Assembly: GCA_938049385.1 (NCBI GenBank)
Contig: CALIBQ010000015.1
Location: 1 to 64,000, forward strand
Source: an uncultured Anaerolineae bacterium
GTDB lineage: Bacteria; Chloroflexota; Anaerolineae; JACIWP01
Reading direction: 5' to 3'
DNA length: 64,000 nt
The notes under the pieces are model-generated. The model saw nothing but the letters and a program-made list of their open reading frames with translations. It searched no databases and was not told the DNA's origin. Every line of letters begins with the position of its first letter. Position 1 is the stretch's first letter. Positions 1-9,391 of this stretch are shown piece by piece. The translations under genes were made by a program, and so were the position numbers.

Positions 1-1266
1 GAACGCGCCGGCGTCGTCGCCGAATGGGCCGGCCTGACGGCAGAGGAACGCGCCCTCCTGCTGGGGGAGGGCGCTTTGCCGCGCCAAACGGCCGATCAGA
101 TGATCGAGAACGCCGTCGGGACCTACCCTCTGCCGCTGGGCATCGCCGCCAACTTCCGGGTCAACAGCCGAGACTACCTGGTCCCTATGGCCATTGAGGA
201 GCCTTCGGTGGTGGCCGGCGCCAGCTTCGCCGCCCGCCTGGTCCGCGAAGGCGGGGGATTCCAGGCCCATGCGGACGAGCCGGTCATGATCGCCCAGCTC
301 CAGGTGTTGGGCGTTGCGGACCTGTGGGGGGCGCGTCATGCCCTGCTGGAAGCGCGCCAGGAGCTGATGCGCCAGGCGGATGCCGCCGGCGGCACCATCG
401 TCCAGCGCGGCGGCGGGGCGCGCGATATCGAGGTGCGCCTTTTCCCGCAGACGCCGGCCGGCCCCATGTTGGTCGTGCACGTGCTCTTCGACTGCCGCGA
501 TGCTATGGGCGCCAACGCCGTGAACACCGTCGCTGAGTGGCTGGCGCCGGCGGTGGAAGACATCACCGGCGGCCGGGTCAACCTGCGCATCCTGTCCAAC
601 CTGGCGGACCGCCGGCTGGCGCGGGCTAAAGCTGTCGTGCCGGCGGCGGCCCTGGCCGCCGGCGATTTCCCGGGCGAGCTGGTGGTGGAACGCATCATCG
701 AGGCCTATGCTTTGGCCGCAGTGGATCCGTACCGCGCCGCCACGCATAACAAGGGCATCATGAACGGCATTGACGCGGTAGTCATCGCCACCGGCAACGA
801 CTGGCGGGCGGTGGAGGCCGGCGCGCATGCCTACGCGGCGCGCTGGGGGCAGTACACCAGCCTGTCGCACTGGGAGAAGAACGCCGCCGGCGACTTGGTG
901 GGCACCCTCGAACTGCCCCTGGCGCTGGGCATCGTGGGAGGTGCCACGCGCTCCCATCCTATGGCCCGCCTGGCCTTAAAGGTACTAGGCGTGCAGAGCG
1001 CCCGGGAGCTGGCCGAGGTGGTGGTCAGTGTGGGGCTGGCACAGAACCTGGCCGCCCTCCGGGCACTGGCCACCGAGGGCATTCAGCGCGGCCATATGTC
1101 CCTGCATGCGCGTCAGCTTGCCCTGGCCGCCGGCGCCCAGGGGGATGAGGTTGCCTGGGTTGTCCAGCGCATGCTGGAAGAGAACAATATCCGCAGTGAG
1201 CGAGCTGTCGCCCTGCTGGCTGAACTGCGCCGGGGCCGGCAGTCCGCCTCTGCTTCGGCATCTTAA
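1..1266 (+). CDS. mvaA: Hydroxymethylglutaryl-CoA reductase, class II-like (5' end outside window)
   Basis: Reduces HMG-CoA to mevalonate, the committed step of the mevalonate pathway. The reading frame stays open to base 1 and the translated upstream part still looks like the family's N-terminus, so the TTG at 76 in the ORF track is internal and the gene is truncated by the window edge. Visible motifs in order: ENAVG dimerisation segment, EEPSV with the catalytic Glu, DAMGAN cofactor-binding segment, NKGIMNG with the catalytic Lys, and a C-terminal GHMSLHA with the catalytic His. This set fits class II (mevalonii-type) enzymes. It is 5-30 nt upstream of HMG-CoA synthase and clearly co-transcribed with it, which argues for biosynthetic rather than mevalonate-degrading use. 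NADH or NADPH preference cannot be judged by eye. Confidence 0.93.
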   Translation, partial: ERAGVVAEWAGLTAEERALLLGEGALPRQTADQMIENAVGTYPLPLGIAANFRVNSRDYLVPMAIEEPSVVAGASFAARLVREGGGFQAHADEPVMIAQLQVLGVADLWGARHALLEARQELMRQADAAGGTIVQRGGGARDIEVRLFPQTPAGPMLVVHVLFDCRDAMGANAVNTVAEWLAPAVEDITGGRVNLRILSNLADRRLARAKAVVPAAALAAGDFPGELVVERIIEAYALAAVDPYRAATHNKGIMNGIDAVVIATGNDWRAVEAGAHAYAARWGQYTSLSHWEKNAAGDLVGTLELPLALGIVGGATRSHPMARLALKVLGVQSARELAEVVVSVGLAQNLAALRALATEGIQRGHMSLHARQLALAAGAQGDEVAWVVQRMLEENNIRSERAVALLAELRRGRQSASASAS

Positions 1267-1292
1267 GCACGTTGGGAGACATCGGGGATTCC

Positions 1293-2339
1293 ATGAAGCC
1301 AGTCAAGGACGTTGGGATTATCGGATACGGAGCTTATGTGCCGCGCTACCGCCTGCCGGCCAGCGAGGTAGCGCGCGTTTGGAAGAACGGAGAGGATGTC
1401 CTGCCAGTGCACGAGAAGTCGGTGCCTGGTCTGGACGAGGATACCGCCACCATGGCCATCGAGGCGGCGCGCAGTGCTTTACAGCGTGCCGGCGTTGACC
1501 CTCAGCTCATCGGCGCAGTGTGGGTGGGCAGTGAGTCGCATCCGTACGCCGTGAAGCCGACCTCCACCATTGTTGCGGAGGCGCTGGGCATTGTGCCGAA
1601 CACACTGGCCGGCGACTGGGAATTCGCTTGCAAGGCCGGCACCGAGGCCCTGCAGGCCAGCATCGGGCTGGTCGGTTCTGGTATGGCGCGCTACGCGCTG
1701 GCCATCGGGATGGACACTGCCCAGGGCCGGCCGGGCGATGCCCTGGAATACACGGCGGCCGCCGGCGGCGCGGCCTACATCGTCGGGCCGGCGGAGGAGG
1801 CCTTGGCTGTGTTCGAGGGTTCCTTCAGCTATGTGACGGACACGCCGGACTTCTTCCGGCGGCCGTACCAGCACTATCCCCAACATGGGAGCCGCTTCAC
1901 CGGTGAGCCGGCCTACTTCAAGCACATCCAGGCCGCCGCGAAGGCACTCATGGAGGAGCTGGGGGCGCGTCCGGAAGACTTCACCTATGCGGTTTTCCAT
2001 CAGCCGAACATCAAATTCCCCCAGCAGGTGGCGAAAATGCTGGGCTTCCGCCCCGAGCAGATCAAGCCCGGCTTGCTGGTGGGGGAAATCGGCAATACCT
2101 ATGCCGGCTCCTCGCTCATCGGCCTCTCCGCGACGCTGGACGCGGCCAAGCCCGGCGACCGCATCCTGCTGGTGTCGTTCGGTTCCGGCGCCGGCAGTGA
2201 TGCCTTCGCCCTGCGTGTGACCGAGGCCATCGAGGAGCGCCGCGCGCGGGCCTATCTCACGCGCGAGTACGTCAGCCGGCGCAAACCCATTGACTACGGC
2301 CTGTACGTGCGCTATCGGCGCAAACTGCACATGCACTAA
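1293..2339 (+). CDS. Hydroxymethylglutaryl-CoA synthase, archaeal type
   Basis: Condenses acetyl-CoA with acetoacetyl-CoA to HMG-CoA. The thiolase-fold protein of 348 aa carries the acyl-accepting Cys in [11 protein letters not shown], a His in FHQPN and the [10 protein letters not shown] segment near the C-terminus, matching the short archaeal/bacterial HMGS group rather than the eukaryotic type. The ORF track opens at a TTG at 1272. I prefer the ATG at 1293 because GGGAG lies about 14 nt upstream and the protein then begins directly with [13 protein letters not shown], the usual N-terminal strand. It sits between HMG-CoA reductase and thiolase. In methanogens HMGS, thiolase and a DUF35 protein form one channelling complex (established for that group); all three are adjacent here. 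Confidence 0.92.
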   Translation: MKPVKDVGIIGYGAYVPRYRLPASEVARVWKNGEDVLPVHEKSVPGLDEDTATMAIEAARSALQRAGVDPQLIGAVWVGSESHPYAVKPTSTIVAEALGIVPNTLAGDWEFACKAGTEALQASIGLVGSGMARYALAIGMDTAQGRPGDALEYTAAAGGAAYIVGPAEEALAVFEGSFSYVTDTPDFFRRPYQHYPQHGSRFTGEPAYFKHIQAAAKALMEELGARPEDFTYAVFHQPNIKFPQQVAKMLGFRPEQIKPGLLVGEIGNTYAGSSLIGLSATLDAAKPGDRILLVSFGSGAGSDAFALRVTEAIEERRARAYLTREYVSRRKPIDYGLYVRYRRKLHMH

Positions 2340-2369
2340 TCGCACGACCTGGAACATGGAGAGATCACC

Positions 2370-3521
2370 TTGCGGGACGTGAGCATTATCGGATTCGGAC
2401 AGACCCCGGTGGGGGAACATTGGGAACTTTCCCTTCGTCATTTAGCGGCGCAGGCAGTGTTGGCCGCCATGCAGGACGCCGGCATTGAGCGCGCCGACGC
2501 CCTGTACGTGGGCAATATGCTCTCCAGCGAGACCTCCGGCCAGCATCATCTGGGAGCGCTGGTGGCAGATTTCGTGGGACTGCGGGGCATCGAGGCCTTC
2601 CGAGTGGAAGCGGCCTGCGCTTCCGGCGCGGCGGCACTGCGGGCCGGCTATCTGGCGGTGGCCTCCGACGCGGCCGACCTGGTCATCGTCGCCGGCGTGG
2701 AGAAGATGACCGACTCCATCGGCAATTCCATCACCACCGCCCTGGCGGAGGCCGCCGACGCCGATTACGAGACGCCGCATGGGCTTTCGTTCGTGTCCAT
2801 CAACGCTCTGCTGATGCGGCGCTATATGTACGAGTTCGGCGTGCGGCACGAGGATTTCGCCGGCTTCGCCATCACCGCGCATCAGAACGCGGTCAACAAC
2901 CCGTATGCCATGTTCCGCCGGCCCATCACCAAAGAGGAGTTCGTCCAGGCGCGCATGATTGCTGATCCTATCAACCTGCTCGACTCCTCACCGGTGGCCG
3001 ACGGCGCGGCGGCGGTGGTGCTCTGTCCGACCGAGCAGGCGCGCTCCTTCACCGACCATCCGGTGCGCATCCGGGCCTGCGAGGTGGGCACCGATTCGCT
3101 GGCCCTGCACGACCGCCGCGACCCGCTGTTCCTGGAGGCCGGCTACATCTCGGTGCAGAAGGCCTATGCCCGGGCCGGCGTCACACCGGCGGACATTGAC
3201 CTGTTCGAACTGCACGATGCCTTCACCATCATGGCCGCGCTTTCCCTGGAGGCGGCCGGCTTCGCCCGCCGCGGCGAGGGGGTGCGCTTGGCCATGGATG
3301 GGTCCATCGCCCGGAACGGCCGCATCCCCATCTCGACCATGGGGGGCCTGAAAGGGCGTGGGCATCCGGTGGGCGCCACCGGTATCTATCAGGTGATCGA
3401 AGTTGCCCAACAAGTGACCGGGCGCGCCGGCGCCAACCAGGTTCCGAATGCCCGGCTCGGCATGGCGCAGAACATCGGTGGAAGCGGCGCCACCATCATC
3501 ACCACTATTTTGGAAGCATGA
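2370..3521 (+). CDS. Acetyl-CoA acetyltransferase (thiolase), archaeal/SCP-x-like
   Basis: Makes acetoacetyl-CoA from two acetyl-CoA, supplying the neighbouring HMG-CoA synthase. 383 aa thiolase fold; the nucleophilic Cys is in VEAACASGAAAL near residue 87, a His is in the ELHDAF segment, and GGLKGRGHPVGATG near residue 335 is the C-terminal catalytic loop. Start is TTG at 2370 with GGAG about 10 nt upstream. Its stop overlaps an ATG (ATGA at 3518), so translation is probably coupled to the DUF35 gene. Its sequence type is the non-canonical thiolase found beside HMGS and DUF35 in archaea, not the classical AtoB/PhaA type. Confidence 0.9.
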   Translation: MRDVSIIGFGQTPVGEHWELSLRHLAAQAVLAAMQDAGIERADALYVGNMLSSETSGQHHLGALVADFVGLRGIEAFRVEAACASGAAALRAGYLAVASDAADLVIVAGVEKMTDSIGNSITTALAEAADADYETPHGLSFVSINALLMRRYMYEFGVRHEDFAGFAITAHQNAVNNPYAMFRRPITKEEFVQARMIADPINLLDSSPVADGAAAVVLCPTEQARSFTDHPVRIRACEVGTDSLALHDRRDPLFLEAGYISVQKAYARAGVTPADIDLFELHDAFTIMAALSLEAAGFARRGEGVRLAMDGSIARNGRIPISTMGGLKGRGHPVGATGIYQVIEVAQQVTGRAGANQVPNARLGMAQNIGGSGATIITTILEA

Positions 3522-3553
3522 CAATTTGCGAACTATGTCCTGGAGGTAATGCA

Positions 3554-3985
3554 ATGGGAATTCCTGCGTATTGGAGAACGAGGGCACAGCGCTATGCCCT
3601 GGTGGGTGAGGTCTGCCACAAATGCGGCGCCAAAATCTTCCCGCCGCGGGACGTCTGCCCAGAGTGCAGTCGGCCGGCGTCCGACCCTTTCACCTTCAGC
3701 GGCCGCGGAGAGGTATACTCCTTCTCTACCATTTACCAGCCGCCGGAGGGCTTTGAGGAGTTCGTGCCCTATACCGTCGCCATCGTCAAGCTGGAAGAAG
3801 GGCCGCTGGTAACCGCGCAGTTGACGGACGTGGACCCGGCAGAGGTGCATATCGGCATGCCGGTCGAGATGGTGACGCGCAAACTGCGCGAAGAGGGTGA
3901 GGAAGGGCAGATCATCTACGGCTACAAGTTCCGCCCCCTTCTGCGGAACACCCTGACCCCCCGGCCCTCAGGCCAGGCGGCCTGA
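3554..3985 (+). CDS. DUF35 Zn-ribbon / OB-fold protein
   Basis: Small acyl-CoA-associated protein, 143 aa. A rubredoxin-like zinc ribbon with CHKCG and CPEC pairs is followed by an OB-fold (from about residue 40, VYSFSTIYQPPEGFE). In archaea this family bridges thiolase and HMG-CoA synthase and holds the shared CoA site, and the gene order here implies the same role. The ORF track starts at an ATG at 3518 overlapping the thiolase stop. I prefer the ATG at 3554 because GGAGG lies 7 nt before it and the protein then starts at GIPAYWRTRAQRYALVG, the usual family start. Both starts are in frame. Confidence 0.88.
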   Translation: MGIPAYWRTRAQRYALVGEVCHKCGAKIFPPRDVCPECSRPASDPFTFSGRGEVYSFSTIYQPPEGFEEFVPYTVAIVKLEEGPLVTAQLTDVDPAEVHIGMPVEMVTRKLREEGEEGQIIYGYKFRPLLRNTLTPRPSGQAA

Positions 3986-4002
3986 ATCAGCCCGTGACTA
4001 AT

Positions 4003-4033
4003 GGGATGGGACACAACGGTGTGACCCCATCCC
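4003..4033 (+). other. Strong hairpin between DUF35 and SRPBCC genes
   Basis: GGGATGGG and CCCCATCCC face each other across a short loop that itself pairs CAC with GTG. No T-run follows, so it is a weak terminator at best. It could mark a processing site or partial attenuation between the mevalonate genes and the next ORF. Confidence 0.4.
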
Positions 4034-4093
4034 GGCCCTGCCCCTAGGGCGCATGATCCGACGCAGTCCATCTGATTTCAAGGAAGGCCTCTA

Positions 4094-4555
4094 ATGCCCG
4101 TGATCGAGGCTTCACTGCTTATCCCCGCACCGCTGGAAGCTGTCTGGCAGGTGGTCAGCGACCCGGGCCGTGCGCCGGCCTGGATGCCGGACATCAAAGA
4201 GCGCCGGCTGATCACACCGCCTCCCGTTGGCGTCGGCAGTCAATGGGAGGACCACGGACTCCTGCGCGGCCGGCCTTTCCGCATGACCTGTCAGGTGACA
4301 CACTGGCAGGCGCCGCGCCGCTTTGCGTATCAGCATGTGTCTGCCGAGCGGGCCGGCGCGCAGTGGCACGAGCATGTATTTCTGGCGCCGCAGGACGAGG
4401 GGACCCTGGTAACCCTGCGCCTGGAGTACCGCTTGCTGGGTGGGTTCATGGGCCGGCTGTATGACCAGCTCTTCTTTCGGAAGGACTTTCGTATTACCCT
4501 CGAGAACCGCTTAGAGGCACTGCGCGACCTGTTTATGCCCCCGACGCAGGGGTAA
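4094..4555 (+). CDS. SRPBCC (START/polyketide-cyclase-like) ligand-binding protein
   Basis: 153 aa, single helix-grip domain. It starts EASLLIPAPLEAVWQVVSDP, the typical SRPBCC first strand and helix, has a GSQWEDHG middle strand and ends with the long C-terminal helix FRITLENRLEALRDLF. These domains bind hydrophobic ligands; the substrate cannot be read from sequence. AAGGAAGG lies about 9 nt before the ATG. It is on the same strand as the mevalonate genes but separated by 108 nt containing a hairpin, so co-transcription is possible but not certain. Confidence 0.8.
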   Translation: MPVIEASLLIPAPLEAVWQVVSDPGRAPAWMPDIKERRLITPPPVGVGSQWEDHGLLRGRPFRMTCQVTHWQAPRRFAYQHVSAERAGAQWHEHVFLAPQDEGTLVTLRLEYRLLGGFMGRLYDQLFFRKDFRITLENRLEALRDLFMPPTQG

Positions 4556-4640
4556 TTCCCCCAAGCGTATCGGCGGCCTGATCCCGCCCAAGCGTGGGAC
4601 GTCCGGGCGTAAGGAGCGAAGCCCTGCGGCTCCCCAAAAA

Positions 4641-4677
4641 TCAGGTGACAGCCACCGCGAAGATGACTGTCACCTGA
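4641..4677 (-). terminator. Rho-independent terminator of leuS
   Basis: An 11-bp perfect inverted repeat (TCAGGTGACAG / CTGTCACCTGA) with a 15-nt loop lies 23 nt after the leuS stop. Read on the minus strand it is followed by ATTTTTGG. The plus side lacks a T-run. Confidence 0.75.
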
Positions 4678-4699
4678 ACCACTACCATCATGGGCGAAC

Positions 4700-7153
4700 T
4701 TATTTCACCACAATGTTGACCAGCCGGCGCGGCACATACACCACCTGGACGATTTCCTTGCCCTCGTAGTGCCGGCGGGCGTTGGGGCATTCCAGTGCCA
4801 GCCGCTTGGCCTCTTCCTCCGGAATATCCACGGGCACAGTAACCTTATCGCGCACCTTGCCGTTGACCTGCACCACCAACGTCACCATCTCGTCGGCGGC
4901 CAGTTCCTCGGACCAGGCCGGCCAGGACTGCTGATGCACGCTGTACGGCCCGCCGATGCGCGCCCACAGCTCCTCCGCCAGATGCGGGGTGGACGGCGCC
5001 AGCAGAAGGATGAGCGTGCGGATGGCCTCGTCCCAAGCCTCGCTCCCATATACCTCGGTGTCCTTGGCCTTGACGAGATAGTTGTTGAACTCCATCAGGG
5101 CCGCGATCATCGTGTTGAACTGGAAGCCCTCCATGTCCTGGGTGACCTTGCGGATGGTCTTGTGGGTAATGCGCCGCAGATCGGCCACCTGTTGCGGCGT
5201 GGGCTGAGCAGTGCGCATTTCCTCTTTCCCCGGCTCTACCACCACCGACCAGACGCGGTGCAGGAAGCGGTGCACCCCCTCGATGCCCTTGCTGTTCCAG
5301 GGACCGCCCTCTTCCCACGGGCCGATGAACATCAAATAGGCGCGCACCGTGTCCGCCCCGTATTTCGCCACCAGGTCATCGGGGTTCACCACGTTGCCCC
5401 GGCTCTTGCTCATCTTCTCGCCGTCTTCGCCGAGGATGGTGCCCTGGTTGAACAGGCGGAGCATCGGCTCGTCGAAATCCACCAGGCCCATGTCCCGCAT
5501 AGCCTTAGTGAAGAAGCGGGTATAGAGCAGGTGCATGGTGGCATGTTCCACGCCGCCGGTATACAGGTCTACCGGCAGCCAGTACCTGCCCTCTTCGGGG
5601 TCGAACGGCCCCTTATCGTAATGCGGGCTGAGATAGCGGTACTGATACCAGGAGGAGCACACGAAGGTATCCATGGTATCGGTCTCGCGCTCCGCCGGCC
5701 CGCCGCACTGCGGGCACGTGGTGTGCAGGAACCCCTCGTGATACTTCAGCGGCGACTCGCCGGTCGGCATGAACTCGGCATCCATAGGCAGGAGCACCGG
5801 CAGGTCCTCCTCCGGCACCGGCACCGTGCCGCACTTCGGGCAGTAGATGATGGGGATGGGCGCGCCCCAGTAGCGCTGCCGGCTGACCAGCCAGTCATGC
5901 AGGCGGTAATTCACCTTGCGCTCGCCGATGCCGTGCTGTTCCATGTAGTCAGCGATGGCATGCCAGGCCTCCGTACTGCGCATACCGTTGAACGGCCCGG
6001 AATTGACCATCGTGCCTTCGCCTATATAGGCTTCTTTCAGCGGACTGCCGTCCCATCCATCTGGCGCGATGACTACTGGGATGGGCAGGCCGTACTTTTT
6101 GGCGAAATCGAAGTCGCGCTCGTCGTGCGCCGGCACCGCCATAATAGCGCCTGTGCCGTAGGTCATGAGCACATAATCGGCGATGTAGATGGGCACCCGC
6201 TCGCCGTTCATGGGGTTGATGGCATAGGCGCCCGTGAAGACGCCGGTGCGCTCCTTCTCCGTGGACAGGCGTTCGATCTCGGTCTGCCGGCGGGCCTGGA
6301 ACACGTACGCCTCCACCTCCAAGCGGCGGTCCGGCGTTGTGATCTCCTCGACCAGAGGGTGCTCCGGCGCCAGGACGGCGAAGGTCATGCCGTACACCGT
6401 GTCCGGCCGCGTGGTGAAGACGCGAAAGCTTTTGTCGCTGTCCGCCACCGGCATGGTGAACTCCACGCCCTCACTGCGGCCAATCCAGTTGCGCTGCATA
6501 GTGATGACGCGCTCGGGCCAGTCAATGCCGTCGAAGTTCAGCAGTTCCTCGGCATACTTGGTGATGCGGAACATCCACTGTTCCAGGTCCTTTTTGATGA
6601 CCGGCGTGCCACAGCGCTCGCAGTGGCGGTCCTCCCCCCAGACCTGCTCCCGCGCCAGGGTGGTGTTGCAGGTGGGGCACCAGTCCACCGGCGCCTTCTG
6701 GCGGTACGCCAGGCCGTGCTTATAGAGCTGGAGGAAGAACCACTGTGTCCATTTGTAATATTCGGGCAGGCAGGTGATGACCTCCCGTTCCCAATCGAAC
6801 ATCGGGCCCATAGATTTGAGCTGTTTGCGCATGCGCTCGATGTTGGCCATGGTCCACTGATAGGGGTGGATGCCGTGCTTGATGGCGGCGTTCTCCGCCG
6901 GCAGTCCGAAGGCATCGAACCCCATGGGGAAGAGCACGTTGTACCCCTTCATGCGGGCATAACGCGCCCGCACGTCCGAGGGGGCCATGGCGTACCAGTG
7001 TCCGATGTGTAGGTCCCCGCTGGGGTACGGGAACATGGTCAGCGCGTACCATTTGGGCCGGCTGGGATCAACCTTCGCCCGGTACAGCCCGTCCGCCTCC
7101 CACCGCTCCTGCCATTTCTTCTCAATGACCGCGGGTTGATAGTTGTCCGCCAT
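4700..7153 (-). CDS. leuS: Leucyl-tRNA synthetase
   Basis: Charges tRNA-Leu with leucine. 817 aa, the usual bacterial LeuRS length. The class I HIGH signature is in PSGDLHIGHW at residues 44-53. A zinc-type Cys pair (CPTCN, CERCG) follows, then the CP1 editing domain in the middle, then KMSKS near residue 579, and a C-terminal domain ending in a VNGKVRDKV-type segment. AGGAGG lies 9 nt upstream of the ATG at 7153. Expression is governed by the T-box leader immediately upstream (specifier CUC), and transcription ends at the hairpin at 4641-4677. The long antisense ORF at 4769-7012 is a high-GC shadow. Confidence 0.97.
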   Translation of the reverse strand: MADNYQPAVIEKKWQERWEADGLYRAKVDPSRPKWYALTMFPYPSGDLHIGHWYAMAPSDVRARYARMKGYNVLFPMGFDAFGLPAENAAIKHGIHPYQWTMANIERMRKQLKSMGPMFDWEREVITCLPEYYKWTQWFFLQLYKHGLAYRQKAPVDWCPTCNTTLAREQVWGEDRHCERCGTPVIKKDLEQWMFRITKYAEELLNFDGIDWPERVITMQRNWIGRSEGVEFTMPVADSDKSFRVFTTRPDTVYGMTFAVLAPEHPLVEEITTPDRRLEVEAYVFQARRQTEIERLSTEKERTGVFTGAYAINPMNGERVPIYIADYVLMTYGTGAIMAVPAHDERDFDFAKKYGLPIPVVIAPDGWDGSPLKEAYIGEGTMVNSGPFNGMRSTEAWHAIADYMEQHGIGERKVNYRLHDWLVSRQRYWGAPIPIIYCPKCGTVPVPEEDLPVLLPMDAEFMPTGESPLKYHEGFLHTTCPQCGGPAERETDTMDTFVCSSWYQYRYLSPHYDKGPFDPEEGRYWLPVDLYTGGVEHATMHLLYTRFFTKAMRDMGLVDFDEPMLRLFNQGTILGEDGEKMSKSRGNVVNPDDLVAKYGADTVRAYLMFIGPWEEGGPWNSKGIEGVHRFLHRVWSVVVEPGKEEMRTAQPTPQQVADLRRITHKTIRKVTQDMEGFQFNTMIAALMEFNNYLVKAKDTEVYGSEAWDEAIRTLILLLAPSTPHLAEELWARIGGPYSVHQQSWPAWSEELAADEMVTLVVQVNGKVRDKVTVPVDIPEEEAKRLALECPNARRHYEGKEIVQVVYVPRRLVNIVVK

Positions 7154-7215
7154 ATCCCGATGCCTCCTGAATGCGCGAAATATCCGTCTGTGCGGCCGAC
7201 ACTGCCAGCCAAATC

Positions 7216-7248
7216 AAAAACCCCTTCATCCCATCAGGGACGAAGGGG
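7216..7248 (-). terminator. T-box-controlled intrinsic terminator
   Basis: On the minus strand CCCCTTCGTCCC-TGAT-GGGATGAAGGGG forms a 12-bp stem with one G-U pair, followed by TTTTTG. Its 5' arm contains the CCCTG that the upstream CAGGG of the T-box can capture, giving the mutually exclusive antiterminator typical of this riboswitch class. Confidence 0.9.
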
Positions 7249-7282
7249 AGCCTCCGTGGTACCACCCTGGTTGTCAGAGAGG

Positions 7283-7328
7283 TATGAGGCGAGGTGCTCA
7301 GCCATCCGCCCCGATGCTGAGCACCTCC
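7283..7328 (-). other. Stem III-like hairpin of the T-box leader
   Basis: On the minus strand GAGGTGCTCAG and CTGAGCACCTC pair over 11 bp, continued after a bulged G by CATC/GATG around a GGGGCG loop. It lies directly between the 3' end of the nested tRNA-Ala and the T-box antiterminator, the place of Stem III. It has no T-run, so it is not a terminator for the tRNA. Confidence 0.6.
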
Positions 7329-7333
7329 ATCCG

Positions 7334-7410
<77 letters not shown>

Positions 7411-7621
7411 ATACACATCTCCAACCACTTTTGGCGAGGTAACGGCCGCCGGCCGGCGGCGGCTACTTTACGTTCACCGCCACAGCTCACGGGCGAGTTC
7501 GACCTTATCACGGCACTCTCCGATGTGCCTGCCCGGCTCCCACCTGGTATACTGCCGGACTCTCTGCGGAGATGGTCTACTACTCCCGCTCACCGCCTTT
7601 ACGCTATGCGATTGTTCCCAC

Positions 7622-7697
<76 letters not shown>

Positions 7698-7710
7698 TTG
7701 GGCATAATAT

Positions 7711-7739
7711 ATTATAGCGGAGGCTATCCGGCTTGTCAA
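7711..7739 (-). promoter_or_regulatory. Consensus sigma-70-type promoter for tRNA-Ala(CGC)/T-box/leuS
   Basis: On the minus strand TTGACA (7739-7734), a 17-nt spacer, and TATAAT (7716-7711): a perfect match to the housekeeping consensus. The predicted start is 6-7 nt before the tRNA 5' end. I see no comparable promoter between this tRNA and T-box Stem I. Confidence 0.9.
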
Positions 7740-7754
7740 ATTGATGACGGCAGG

Positions 7755-9368
7755 TCATGCCCATGCCGGCGCGCGGTATACCAGCCGGCCGCCCAGCACC
7801 GTGCCGTGCACCTCTGTCTCCAACAGGGCCTCTGCCGGCCCCTCGAAGATATCCCGCGATAGGATGGCAATATCCGCCAGCTTGCCCGGCTCCAGCGTGC
7901 CCTTGATGTCGCTCTCGCCGCTGGCCGCGGCCGGCGCGGCACAACAGGCGGCCAGCGCCTGCTCCAGCGTGAGGCGCTCCTCAGGATGCCAGCCGGCCGG
8001 CGAAGGGGAACCGTCCGGCCGGCGGCGCGCCACCGCCGCGTATACGGTTGCCAGCGGCCCCAGCGGTTCCACCGGGCAGTCAGTGCCGAAGATGAGCACC
8101 GCGCCGGCCTCCAGCAAACTGCGGAAGGCATAGGCGCCGCGTCCCCGCTCCTCACCCCAGTAGCGCTCCACCATTTCGTAATCCGATGTGGCATGCAGAG
8201 GCTGTACAGAAGCAATGACCCCCAGCCGGCCAAAGCGGGGAATATCCGCCGGCGCCAGGAGCTGGACATGCTCCACGCGGTTAGGCAGTGCACGCGCCGC
8301 CGGGTACCGAGCCAGCATTTCCTCCAGGGCATCCAGCGCCCGATGGTTGGCGGCATCGCCGATGGCGTGGATGGTGGCGCTGATCCCGTGAGAGAAGGCC
8401 AACGCCAGATATTCCCGCAGTTCCGCCGGCGGCGTGATCTCCACGCCCCGGTTGGCCGGCTCGCCCACGTACGGCTCAAAGAGCAGGGCCGTGCGTGATC
8501 CGAGGGAGCCGTCCATGAAAATCTTGACCCCGCCGACGCGCAGCCAGGCATCGCCGAGGCCGGTGCGCATGCCGGCCTGCACCGCCGGCTCCAGCATATC
8601 CTGTCTGATCTGGCAGAGCATGCGCAGGCCCAACTTGCCCTGCCGATGAAGCTCCTGCAGGGCGCCGAACTCCTGCGCCCCCTCGTTCAGCAGGAAATTA
8701 TGGATGGTAGTGATGCCGTGCGCCCAGACACTGGGGAAGGCCGCTTCCATCGCCGCACAGCGCTGTTCAAGGGTGGGCGGCGGGACAGCTTTCAGTACCA
8801 GCAGTTTCGCCGGCATCTCGCAAAGGATGCCAGTCGGTTCACCACTCTCATCCCGGACAATGCGGCCGTCTGTCGGCTCAGGGGTCTGCGCGTCAATGCC
8901 GGCCAGCTCGAGCGCCCGGCTGTTGACCCACAGCGAATGCAGGTCTTTGCTGTCCAGGGCGATAGGGTGCTCCCGCGTGACCGCATCCAGCATTTGGCGG
9001 TGCGGGAATTCCGCCGGCTCCCAGATGTTGGGGTCCCATCCGCCGCCCAGGATCCACTGCCCGGCAGGAACGCGGCGCACCGCCTCCCTTACCCTTTCCA
9101 ATGCTTCAGTAACCGACCGGGTGCCGCTCAGGTCCACCTGCTGTCGCCGCAGGGCATATTCCATGAAGTGGACATGGCAGTCGCAGAAGCCCGGCAGGAC
9201 CAGCCGGCCGGCGAGATTCACCCGCCGTTCGGCAGGGACGCTCTCGGCGAGAGAATTGTCTCCCAACGCCGCGATGCGGTCGCGCCAAACGGCCACTGCC
9301 TGATACGCCGGCTGGCCGGGTACCAGGGTGCGGACAATGCCGTTGTACAACACCAAGTCGGGTTTCAT
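7755..9368 (-). CDS. Amidohydrolase family protein (YtcJ-like metal-dependent hydrolase)
   Basis: 537 aa. Two-part fold: an N-terminal beta segment (KPDLVLYNGIVRTL), then a TIM barrel opening with the metal motif GFCDCHVHF near residue 70, a His-containing HAIGDAANHRALD segment, and a late Asp in FGTDCPVEPLGP, closing with the C-terminal beta segment GKLADIAILS. This matches the amidohydrolase_3/YtcJ group, whose substrates are mostly unknown. The ORF track runs on upstream to 10082 in this frame, but that part overlaps the MFS gene. The ATG at 9368 with GGAGGGGGAT just upstream is the sensible start. It lies 23 nt downstream of the MFS transporter, so uptake or export of its substrate is a plausible link. 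Confidence 0.85.
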   Translation of the reverse strand: MKPDLVLYNGIVRTLVPGQPAYQAVAVWRDRIAALGDNSLAESVPAERRVNLAGRLVLPGFCDCHVHFMEYALRRQQVDLSGTRSVTEALERVREAVRRVPAGQWILGGGWDPNIWEPAEFPHRQMLDAVTREHPIALDSKDLHSLWVNSRALELAGIDAQTPEPTDGRIVRDESGEPTGILCEMPAKLLVLKAVPPPTLEQRCAAMEAAFPSVWAHGITTIHNFLLNEGAQEFGALQELHRQGKLGLRMLCQIRQDMLEPAVQAGMRTGLGDAWLRVGGVKIFMDGSLGSRTALLFEPYVGEPANRGVEITPPAELREYLALAFSHGISATIHAIGDAANHRALDALEEMLARYPAARALPNRVEHVQLLAPADIPRFGRLGVIASVQPLHATSDYEMVERYWGEERGRGAYAFRSLLEAGAVLIFGTDCPVEPLGPLATVYAAVARRRPDGSPSPAGWHPEERLTLEQALAACCAAPAAASGESDIKGTLEPGKLADIAILSRDIFEGPAEALLETEVHGTVLGGRLVYRAPAWA

Positions 9369-9391
9369 TATGATATCCCCCTCCGGGTATC

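Noticed and set aside
4769-7012. 747-aa plus-strand ORF opposite leuS
   Set aside because: It is exactly antisense to a certain leuS gene, has no recognisable domains and no ribosome binding site; long antisense ORFs are common at this GC content.
7283-7328. Hairpin after tRNA-Ala(GGC) as an intrinsic terminator
   Set aside because: Long stem but no T-run on the minus strand; position and context fit Stem III of the T-box leader better.
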